Shown in pieces: positions 17,662-26,758 of a stretch of DNA of 26,758 nucleotides. Under the pieces are notes generated by a model that searched no databases, was not told the origin of the DNA, and saw only the letters and a program-made list of their open reading frames with translations. Both the position numbers and the translations under genes were made by a program. Source of the DNA: Oppiella nova (taxonomy: Eukaryota; Arthropoda; Arachnida; Sarcoptiformes; Oppiidae); the NCBI GenBank assembly GCA_905397405.1, contig CAJPVJ010000388.1, forward strand, positions 1 to 26,758. Reading direction: 5' to 3'. Every line of letters begins with the position of its first letter. The stretch's first letter is position 1.

Positions 17662-18988
17662 CTAATCAAATGATGGGTAATGTTGTGGGACTTGAGAGAT
17701 GCCTCCCGGGAGATAGAAATACTTTGAATCTAATGAATGAACGGCTTGTGAATTATGGATTGAATTATTTCGTCGACTTAACATTAATTGCAATGCGAGT
17801 CGACATACATTTGAGGACAGAGTGCACACAATGTAATCGCATTCACTCAACAGTAATGACTCGACTATTAAATCGCGGGTCGACTCATAACTGTATCGGT
17901 AATTATTGTAGGCTTTCAGCGAGTGTTTGATGTCTCCCTTCACTACAAATTGTCGCTTAATATAAGGAATTAATTCATTGATCCATACGTTTGGCTCATC
18001 AGTCGCCAAATACACAACTTTTTCAATTGTTTTGTTTACAGAATTTTGCAGATTCTGTATCTCAAGCATATTGTAATACTTGTCCACATATGACATGTAC
18101 TCATCCAACATATGATAATTTGCTTCACTAATCTTATCTGTCCGTCGCACATGTATCCCAACGATCGGGTGTTTGATTTGAAGTCTGTGTTTGTAATTAT
18201 CATAATATCGGCTCAACTCGTCTGTCGGACGCATTAAATACTTTAATAGAAATCCTATGAATAGAGCGAAGGGTTCAGTACTAAGTGCTCGCAAACTGTG
18301 GGATATTTGTCGCGGAATCGAAAGTTTCTGGTGATAATAGATATTATCTAGAAATGGATAGTAAAACACCTGATAATTATTATAATAATTAGTGACATTC
18401 CATGTGGTGCTGTTGTGTCCAATCCAGTCCAAACATGTCTGGCTAATGGGCTTAAAATATTTGCTTAAATAGAAAGTGTGCCTATTTTTAGGGGTTGGCT
18501 TCAAGATGAGGGTGCGATTGAGCTGAAGTGCTTTCACCAGACAGTAGGCATAGTGATGGAGAGTACACCCAAAACCACAAACCAAGTCCATTATGCAAAC
18601 CAACTTTCTGGCTTCACTACAATTCTGTGGATTCTGTAGTCTTTTTAGTTTATTCTCTATTAAAGTATTTAATTCCTCAATAGAATCCTCTCTTTTCCAT
18701 GATTTTGACAATTCTGTGATAATAACAGTACAGTATAATAGCAATTAAAAATTATTTTTATATACTGACACTTTTATTTATTAGTTACCAACGAGTAAGA
18801 TCATAAATAAAATATTCTAATTATAATGTTAATTATACAAACCAGATTTGCTAACCTTTATGTTTAGCTAAACTATTGTCTACTATTGATATATGAATAT
18901 TTAAAAATATAACAAACATTACAAATACAATAGTTATAAATAATAATAAAGTTAATATAATATCCTTTTTAAGACACTTTATATTCAT
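17662..18988 (-). CDS. FUT8-like alpha-1,6-fucosyltransferase copy 3, short form
   Basis: Two exons, 18988-18856 and 18713-17662, with a 142-bp intron (donor GTTAGC, acceptor TATCACAG, phase 1), predict 394 residues. Exon 1 is a type II membrane anchor (DIILTLLLFITIVFVMFVIF). Exon 2 starts a few codons before the catalytic core RLQNPQNCSEARKLVC, keeps the full cysteine set (VCGFGC, AYC, QTC, IVCT...NVC) and GIHVRRTDK at about 230-238, YLATDEPNVW and SECDYIVCTLSSNVC. It stops soon after HSLDSKYFYLPGG, so the SH3-like end is missing. About 100 residues of stem found in copy 2 are also absent. It converges on copy 2 (176 bp between stops). Its promoter, with a TATA box 22 bp before the ATG, is shared divergently with the zinc-finger gene at 20095. 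Whether it is active without the SH3-like end is unclear. Confidence 0.83.
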
Positions 18989-19009
18989 TTTAATTTGATT
19001 TGATGTTTC

Positions 19010-19017
19010 TATTTATA
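19010..19017 (-). promoter_or_regulatory. TATA box of FUT8-like copy 3
   Basis: TATAAATA on the minus strand, 22 bp upstream of the ATG at 18988, which implies a very short 5' UTR or a start site close to the ATG. It is conserved in the left arm. Confidence 0.55.
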
Positions 19018-19544
19018 CTTCATTTGAATGAAAGGAAATTGTTATTCACATTAATATACATTTGAAATTACTTTTATAATCAAATCAATTTCAGAAATAT
19101 AACCAAGGTCTTATTGTATGTCGGTTAAAATGAAATTCCTTAAAATACAATTGATATGACATGACTTATTTCAATAAATAGTAATATTGAAACAGGTCTT
19201 TATGTGCAAATAGTGTGTTCAAATAATGATCAAGTACCATTAACAAAATCAATCAGACTAGTTGTTCTATGACTTAGCAATGCAAAGTTTGCATTCATGT
19301 TTGCCATTAATACTGTACAGTATAATTAAATATCATAACATTTTATGACTATAGTCTATTTATGTGATCTAATTAAATATGCAACAATTTAATAAAACAA
19401 AAATTGTATTTCACTCTAAACTGAAACAAAATGCAAAACTAAGACCCAATTGAGTGGCAAAAGGGATTGCTGTCTGAACTCCACTATTAGCTCATAGACT
19501 GCTATTCATATGATATTTGAGTCCGAAATATAGATTTTGAGAGC

Positions 19545-19727
19545 ATTTCGTGTCATTTGGATGAGAGAGAGGTTTGTCTTGTTTTCGATACACATATTCA
19601 GAGTCAATGAACTGCACGTTATGTCACAACCACTANATTTCGTGTCATTTGGATGAGAGAGAGGTTTGTCTTGTTTTCGATACACATATTCAGAGTCAAT
19701 GAACTGCACGTTATGTCACAACCACTA
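19545..19727. repeat. 91-bp exact duplicate flanking a single N (contig join)
   Basis: 19545-19635 and 19637-19727 are identical with one N between. Most likely an unmerged overlap of contig ends. The left arm would alternatively predict about 37 missing bases here if the 127-bp tandem duplicate is real. Confidence 0.85.
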
Positions 19728-20094
19728 CAACTCCGACACCCATTTGGTGGCCAACTATGAGACCCACCATTCACTCCATACACAACACATTCACCACTCA
19801 AACCTCACCCAAACCTAAACCCAAAAGAATGGCCAAAATGAACCCAAAACCCAAACCCAACGCCAGAAAGTGGTTCAACAAACTTGGTTTCAAAGTGCGA
19901 TCAGTTGTGGACGTAATTTGTGGTCATATATAGAGTGAAGTGTTTTGTTGTCAACAAAATGTGTTTCAAAGACAATACAAAAGGCTTTTAAATTGAACGC
20001 TAAGCTCGCAAACAGTGCACAACTTGTGACCACTTTTGTGGCCAATAATCAGCGCCTGTGAGCCACGGATCAGATCGCAAACCTCGCGCACAAC

Positions 20095-21742
20095 ATGTCG
20101 GACACCGACGCCGATCACCACAAACGGATCCGGAGTCCAGTACTTCCGCAATACGTGGAAGTGTTTGACACGGAGTCCAAAGACAGATACCAGACGTTGA
20201 CCCAAAAGATACCATTGGTGTCGTTGATGTCCTCATCGGTGGACACAAATAAGATGACCTCAACTGAGCTGCGACTGAGACGATGGTTCAAATGCACGCA
20301 ATTTGAGGGCAAGTGTTTCGCCACAAGAAATACTTGTCACCAGTTTTTGGCACATTTGGCGGACAAACACCCGGACACCAGACTCTTCTGCCTCTACTGC
20401 AGCCCTATCTCCGGACCCGACCCTAAGAAGTACTTCACGCACGAGAAGCTGGTAATCATTGTCACCACTGACACCATCGCTGCCATTGTCTTGAGATTCA
20501 TGTCTTTCAAAACGGGTTTTCATTTGAGTTTTGGGTTGAGATTTAAATTTATCGCATTTTATAGTCCTTTTGCTGCTCTTACGGACCCTTTTGTTAGCAT
20601 TACTCTAATTAGTGCTATAAAACAAAAGGGACCAAATATTTGCTTATTATTCAATGAAAGACTAATAATTTAAATTTAGTTATAAATCTACTTTTAATCC
20701 CATTTTTAAGCATAAATTAATGTTTAGGTTAACACTCTATGTATTAGTTTAGCTGTTGTGTGACTGTCACTCAAATTGTCAATTTATGAGCAATTAATTT
20801 GATGTATTAATGGATGTGATTGTGATGTATAGGTGGAGCACATCCGGTCGGAGCACTGTTACCGTCAATATCAGTGCAATCTATGTCTGTACCGGTCTAT
20901 CAGTGTGGAGCACATTGTGATCCATCAACAGTCTGTCCATTCGCGCAACTTTGAGGTGACTGTCGCTCAGACGGAGACCGATGAGGAGTCGCACAAAGAC
21001 ACCACTCCTCACAACCAGCAGACCATCAAAGAGTGTAAAGTCATTGAATGCACGCAATTGGCCGACACAGCCGTTCCCGACGCCGACCACTACTTCGAGA
21101 ACTACAAACACAAGCGACTGAATGGCGAACTCAATGCCTATCAGTGTCTGTACTGTCCGTATTTGGACACAAGCAAAGAGGAACTGTATGCACACTGCGT
21201 GGCCGCTCACCCCGACTTTCCCATACTTATCTACACCGGTATTAACGCCAGACATTCGGTGAATGGCGACAAAGACGACAATGAGATGAGCGAAGCCATC
21301 ATGAAGTCGAAGACCGCTAAGAAGCGATCGTTTGACGGTTTGTGGCATTGTTTTCGTGAAATTTGGTCTAAATTTTAATTTGAATTTTGTTTTGCAAAAC
21401 ACTTTAGAGTCGTTCAGCGACTCGGATGTCACCACCAATGGTGTGGTCGACACCTATGAGTTCGACATCTGGACAGAGAGTGAAGACGAGGATATGTTGC
21501 TGTCAGAGGACGACCTCTCGTCGGACGGTCTGGTGAGTGAAGAGGCTGTGGCCGCAGAGCCGGCGCCCAAACGTCAGCGAACAGAACCCGACTCGTCGTC
21601 CAGACACAGAATCCAAGACATCCTAAGATCTGGAACACCAGCCTTTGTGGCCAATCGCACACTACGGCAGTCATACTATTTGGCGGCCGCTTTGTCTGCA
21701 CTACTGGCCCTTTATTTCTCTGCTGTAGTACTGAGACGTTAA
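20095..21742 (+). CDS. C2H2-type zinc-finger protein with C-terminal membrane tail
   Basis: Three exons, 20095-20451, 20833-21337 and 21408-21742 (introns 381 and 70 bp; phases 0 and 1), predict 398 residues. After a 60-residue polar N-terminus come irregular fingers: CTQFEGKCFATRNTCHQF...H, CLYCSPISGPDPKKYFTHEK joined across intron 1 to VEHIRSEH, CNLCLYRSISVEHIVIHQ, and CLYCPYLDTSKEELYAHC. An acidic stretch (WTESEDEDMLLSEDDLSSDG), a basic PKRQRTE patch and finally a hydrophobic segment YYLAAALSALLALYFSAVVL ending in two Arg follow. The tail looks like a single C-terminal membrane anchor. Joining HEKL to VEHI rebuilds a proper C2H2 unit, which supports intron 1. Base composition is less AT-rich than the surroundings. 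Function unknown; a membrane-tethered regulator is one reading, a hydrophobic interaction helix another. Confidence 0.83.
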
Positions 21743-23150
21743 ATGAATTTTAGTGTTATTTTTTGGTTGTTTTATGTGTTGTTTTAATTTAAATACAAGG
21801 TTTAGGTATTGTTTTTACGGTATTTATCTCTACTTTAATTGTTTTTGACATTTTTTAGATAATTATGACTTAATTTTATTGTAACTATAACCGGGTTTTC
21901 TTGAGCACAATATATTTGACATAATATTCCACATAATATTTGACACAAACTTTTAATCAAATCTTTCAATCCTTTAAAATACTCTTCACTAGTCTTTTGG
22001 ATCAAAAGTATAATCACATAATCATTGAATGAAAAAATTGAAAAATACCAAAAAACTTCATACAAATGTTTCAAATATTAATAATTTTTATTTTATTGTT
22101 TTTTACATTACATTACGAATTATATATTTTAAACTCTTTTGTTTTTTGAATGACAAAGTTTTTTGAATGAAAGTACCGTATATTCTGATAGTCATTATAA
22201 GTAATACCGTAATGAATGAAAGAATTATGAATTATTGATTGGTTTTTACAATAATATAATTAAAATTCTTGTGAATGCAGTGAATTTTACTCATAAAATA
22301 TATCCATAGTTTTCGTATGTTTTTTATTCGTATATTTAATAAATAGTTTTAAATAATTTTATCATAATTTATATCGTGTGTGGCATTTGGTTAAATTAAA
22401 TACAGTATATTATATACCCATTTGTAGAATATTGCATAAATATTGCAGTATATTTCCAAACCGTTTGGTTACTAATGTAATAATTTTTAACGTGTGTATT
22501 GAAATTGACCACAATTTAAGTACAAAAAACATTTTTGTATTATTCTGTGTATTTTGAATCTCTTGTTTAGAATAACAGTATTTGTCTCCCAAACTGATTT
22601 GTATTTCATTACATTTTTATATTAATAAATTTTTTTGAACATTCAGTACTAGTAATTGTGTAAACAATATTTGCAATCAATAAGTGTCTTAAAGCAAACA
22701 TTGGTATTATTGGCGATAAATACATGTATATCTCATTTATAAGATTATTACAGCAATTAGATAAACCTTTGCTAAGAATGCCGCCAATAATTACCGCATG
22801 TTATAAATATAATTTAACCAATAATTATCAAAAGCCTGCCCTAACTCCTATGTCGCCCTTTAAACTTATTAAACAATTTTATTTTTTAAAATAATTTTTT
22901 AGATAATAAATGAAAAATCAAAATTGTATTTCAAGGTGTGATAGGAAATCAGTGTAATATGAAAAGTAACCATAAAATAAGAGGTCTTACGAGCGCTTAA
23001 ATTCATAATAAAATATTGAATGCATATGTGTTTTGAAGGGTTCATCGACTCATCGATAAACGTAATATTTATTACATTAAACTCATTGCTTATGTGCTGT
23101 ACTTAACATTAGATTTATTGCAGACATTAGATAAATATTTTCCGAGAAAA
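21743..23150. other. AT-rich intergenic stretch
   Basis: 3' flank of the zinc-finger gene and 5' flank of the small secreted gene. Only short, low-complexity frames are present, with no recognised gene, RNA or mobile element. Confidence 0.5.
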
Positions 23151-23847
23151 ATGAAACTTCAATTATTTACATATCTATTAAGTTTGATAATAACTTTGTT
23201 TTTTATAGTTTTATCGGCTGTTGAGTGCAGTGATCAGCAAAATGACGTCAATTCTGTGTCGACTAAACCCAGTGGTATGTATGACAAGAATATTCTTCAA
23301 TTCAAATCTACTTAAATAGAAAATTTGAAATTTTGCTCTAGCTAAGTTAGATATTCTGTATTTGTAAACTTATAAGGTTTAAGACATATTTCAAATGATA
23401 TTCTTGATTATATTGTATTTTATTGTTTGAGTTTTAGCCATAATCTACGACAGAGTTGAAAAATTAAGCAGGGTCAAATGCATACCATCGCTAAACATAG
23501 ACTGGAATCTATTGAATTACAAACTGATCTGGGGCATTGACTACACGCGTGATATCCGGAGGCATACACTACTTCTGACAAAAGCCGATTTGAGGCGACA
23601 TTTAGACAAAATAATCTCAACTCTGATGGCTATTCAGGACAAGAAGGACTGTCTGAGTACGTCCTCCGCTAAAGACCTGATTGACGCCATCAACCATCTG
23701 AAGAATCGCATCGACAATAACCTCAACCTTTCGGTTCTCTTCAATTCCCGGACACTTCACGACAATTTGGATGAGTTTCTGCAGCTATGTCTCAGAATTG
23801 CCGGCAAAATAGGAGCCATTGTTTATCAAAAGCATTATTATGTGTAA
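23151..23847 (+). CDS. Small secreted helical protein, unknown family
   Basis: Two exons, 23151-23274 and 23438-23847, with a 163-bp intron (donor GTATGT, acceptor GTTTTAG, phase 1), predict 177 residues. The start is MKLQLFTYLLSLIITLFFIV, a signal peptide probably cleaved near VEC-SD. An earlier in-frame ATG exists at 23094, but the one at 23151 starts the signal peptide cleanly. The mature protein is charged and mostly helical in character (LTKADLRRHLDKIISTLMAI, SAKDLIDAINHLKNRI, LDEFLQLCLRIAGKIGAIVY) with three cysteines (KCIPS, DCLST, QLCLR), possibly one disulfide plus a free Cys. The fold might be a helical bundle like some secreted or salivary proteins, but I do not recognise it. It stands alone in AT-rich DNA, with less AT-rich coding than its flanks, which supports it being real. 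Confidence 0.75.
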
Positions 23848-23864
23848 AATAAATTCAATTCTCA

Positions 23865-23870
23865 AATAAA
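23865..23870 (+). terminator. Polyadenylation signal
   Basis: AATAAA 18 bp after the stop codon of the small secreted gene; another overlaps the stop region at 23848. A short 3' UTR is implied. Confidence 0.5.
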
Positions 23871-24786
23871 GGATTTAATTTTACGGATAGATATTATTGA
23901 ATTTAATCGGAAATATAGAGATTTGATTTAATTAGAAATAATAAATTTTATAAAGTAAGTCAGGAAAACAGAATCGTGTGATTTATTATTTTATTTCCTG
24001 GTTATATAAGTTTATGACAAAATTGGTTTATTTATATCAAACATTAATTAAGTCAAATAATTTTATATATTGAAATTGAAATGTTTATAATTAGAGTATA
24101 GTATATACGGTATAAATAAATGAGCTAGTAAAGCAGCATTTTCAAAGTTCAATAAAAAATTCATTATGGTACTTTGAAGCAAATAAATATTTTGACAATT
24201 ATATTTTATAAATAAATTAGTGTTCTTGGAAATTTAGTTGAATTTTGATTAATTTGTTGTTATTTTATTTAATTGCTTTGAGACCTAAAGTGAATGAATT
24301 TGTTAATTGACTTAAAGTTCATTGAGTAAAACTAAAGTAATTTCAACAAAATATAATTTATATTACAGTAGTTTTAAACTATATATTGTTTAATCTATAA
24401 CATAGTACAGAATCTGCACATAATGTTATAAATTGTAAACATTGTAATGTCTTTGAGGTTTTCAAATATTTGTATTCAAATCTTATATGAAAATTGAATT
24501 TTAAAATATATAAATGGCTGTAACCATATCTTGTATTGCAAACCAAACCATCAATTAGTTTAAAAAGAAATGTTTTCTAAAAGATTTGCTAAAAGATAAC
24601 ATAACAACAAGAAAAGGCGGAAAATATATTTAGAAAATTGAAATCAAATCACAGATAGTATTAAACCACACGAAAGGATGGCAAACATATAAGAGTGGGA
24701 GAGATATAATACAACAGATTTTAAACCTAAAATCATATGTCTTTCGCTTGAAATTAATGTCTTATTTGATTACATACATTACCACA

Positions 24787-24829
<43 letters not shown>

Positions 24830-26758
24830 ACTCTCTCGAAATAAATTATTTTAGTATATTAGTATATTATACACAAATTTCAAATATAAAGTTTTAAAGA
24901 TACTTTTAACCTATATGTCAAAATTTTAAACTAAACTAAAATTACAAAATTCAATTTACAATATCAAATATTTTAGAAAATACTCACAACATTTTAATTA
25001 CAGTATTTCTCAATACAATAACTATAGTTTATAATTATAAATATTTTCTTATTATTTTATAGTGTCAAAAATAATTATAGCATTATTATTATAATTTTTC
25101 AATGTGAAGATTTAAAAAAGTTATTAGTAACCAAAGGTATTTTTTGCATTGATTTGATATACGATAGAATTATAAATCTTTTTGCTTTCAATAATCTTTT
25201 GTTTTTTGGTCTAATTTTAAGATGAATTCCTTATGGATTTGAATGATTCGACTCCAGTATTAAAGGATAGACTCTGTTATGGAGTGAATAATAGACAGTT
25301 AAAGCTATAAATTGATAGATAAAGGGAAAGTCAATAAAAATAATTTAATTTGAAGTCAATTGTATGCAATTTATATGATGCCAAAAATTCAATACAGTTA
25401 ATATTGTGCTCAGTACTATATATCTCTATTTATACGAAAATCCAATATAATATAAAATTCTCTATATTTATATATAATTTTGAATCTCAAGTATTCAATC
25501 AGATTGAGTGCATTCACCGATTTTTAGTCCTTTTTGTTATGCATTTGAAAATCCTCTTTATATAGTGTCTGGTCGTCGAGATTCTTGAATGCAATGAAAT
25601 GTTTTGTGCATTCATTTCAGTCATTCATTACATTCCGATCCCTTTTATTATAAAACTACAAAAATTTTCAATCTAATTCACTTCAGACTTTCTAAACAGT
25701 ATATTTTGAGTTCATAATTTTTGTGCATCTGATTGTCATTTAATATATGGTAAATGAGTTCATAAATATATAACTACTTTTGTGACACAAATATTAATGT
25801 CTTATTCGCTGTGTTTCCGCTTCTAATTTGCTATTGAATGGGCTTTTCATATATTCATTGCTTTATTATGAATAGTATTTTCATTTTAATATTAATAACA
25901 CAAAATTAATATTCAGATTTGAATTTTATAATTAATTGCAACAGTAATTACTTTTACAAAAATTGTAAGCTAGTAAAAACAATATTTGAATTTCCCTTAA
26001 TGTTAAATTAAAATTTTTATTTTAATTTGTTTTTGTAATTTTTATATTTATTATAATTTATTGAATAAAAAATGCAAGCACAATATTAAAGTTATTTAAA
26101 ATAACTTGAAATAAATCTTTTATTTTATTTTATAAAATTGAAAATTATAATAAATTTTTGCAATATACAAGCATAATTTAATTAAATATTTATAACTCGA
26201 ATTACATGCTCAGCGAAAATATCCCATGAAATTATTACATTTAAAGTAATATTACACCAGTGCAAAAGTATAAGAAATTATTTTGCAATTAATTTTTTTG
26301 AAAACATTAAATTTTTCAAATATCACATGTAATTGGCTCCAAAAAAACCACACAAACTGTACGGGGAATGCAATGTTTATGACCACATATACGGTGAAAA
26401 GGCAACCGAAATGTATTGTTTGCATGCAATCACTAACAACAAGAAAAACATATTTGGAAAACGAGTACAAAATTTTTCTTGTGATCTCTAAACACAACTC
26501 AAATACAGGAGGAGAAGAAATTTTTTGGTTTTTATTTTATTATTATTTGACTCGAAATTTAATGCTTGTGTTAAAGTTTTGAGCCATTTATCGATCCGAG
26601 AGACCAAACACATAGAGCACAGGGAGAGGGTATGAGAGAGAAGAAACAACACTACACTTAAGCCAAATGATATAATACGGGCTCTAAAAATCATCGATCG
26701 TTTGATTGCCTTAAATTATATTTTAGTTTTTAAGGGCTTCTCTTAAAATGAGATGAGA
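23871..26758. other. Long AT-rich stretch without recognised genes
   Basis: About 2.9 kb with only short frames of low-complexity composition on both strands. Apart from a CT microsatellite, no RNA gene, repeat family or exon could be supported. Confidence 0.5.
24792..24837. repeat. (CT)n microsatellite
   Basis: About 23 CT dinucleotides with two CTCA interruptions near the right end. Confidence 0.95.

Larger units (their letters stand above)
18989..20094. promoter_or_regulatory. Divergent intergenic promoter region
   Basis: About 1.1 kb between the start codons of the FUT8-like gene (minus) and the zinc-finger gene (plus), copied in the left arm. It contains TATAAATA on the minus strand at 19010-19017, TATATA on the plus strand at 19927-19932 (163 bp before the zinc-finger ATG), a C-rich cluster at 19806-19862 and the N join at 19636. 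Shared control of the two genes is inferred from arrangement only. Confidence 0.6.
18925..20271 (-). repeat. Large inverted repeat, right arm
   Basis: Reverse complement of 11444-12827. This arm is the likely source, since both genes starting in it continue into plausible complete genes outside the arm. The arm edges lie inside exon 1 of each gene. Confidence 0.92.

Noticed and set aside
11444-20271. The inverted arms considered as two haplotypes joined by error
   Set aside because: The arms differ at coding positions, end inside exons and are followed by different sequence, and the FUT8-like copies between them are clearly divergent paralogues. A misjoin is still listed as a check.
26283-26582. 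A 99-residue plus-strand frame
   Set aside because: Low-complexity, AT-driven composition, no domain, and an equally long overlapping frame on the other strand; no support as a gene.
1-26758. Search for CRISPR arrays, bacterial operons, rRNA or tRNA genes and LTR-type elements
   Set aside because: None seen; gene structure is eukaryotic throughout.

Overview
The window looks like nuclear DNA of a small-genome arthropod, most likely an acariform (perhaps oribatid) mite. This rests on eukaryotic genes with short GT-AG introns (about 70 to 380 bp), AT-rich intergenic DNA, many C2H2 zinc-finger genes, several FUT8-like alpha-1,6-fucosyltransferases and small secreted cysteine-rich proteins. The species is inferred; the intron/exon structure and protein families are read from the sequence.

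Layout. (a) 1-10458, minus strand, a cluster mostly of nuclear-type genes: a zinc-finger gene running off the left edge; an F-box/LRR gene with a broken neighbour copy; a gene joining five C2H2 fingers to a C-terminal Myc/Max-type bHLH-zipper; a zinc-finger gene remnant; a secreted cysteine-rich protein; and a 12-finger gene. The bHLH gene and the 12-finger gene begin with the same N-terminal coiled-coil module. (b) 11077-20271, a large inverted duplication. Arms of about 1.35 kb (11444-12827 and 18925-20271) each carry a divergent promoter flanked by the first exon of a zinc-finger gene on one side and of a FUT8-like gene on the other. In the right arm both genes continue into plausible full genes. 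In the left arm both are cut at the duplication edges, leaving an out-of-frame zinc-finger chimera and a 21-codon FUT8 stub. Between the arms lie a TA-flanked foldback element (MITE), a FUT8-like pseudogene into which it inserted, and two further FUT8-like genes facing each other. (c) 20095-21742, a zinc-finger gene with a hydrophobic C-terminal tail. (d) 21743-26758, AT-rich DNA with one small secreted helical protein gene.

Functional picture. The three FUT8-like copies have degenerated in different ways. Copy 2 keeps the stem and the SH3-like end but has lost two predicted disulfides. Copy 3 keeps those cysteines but lacks the SH3-like end and most of the stem. Copy 1 is broken. Two single-N positions (10520, 19636) are each flanked by exact duplicates of 72 and 91 bp and are contig joins; a 127-bp exact repeat in the left arm may be a third join. 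No viral or LTR-type element was recognised, and no tRNA, rRNA or CRISPR array.
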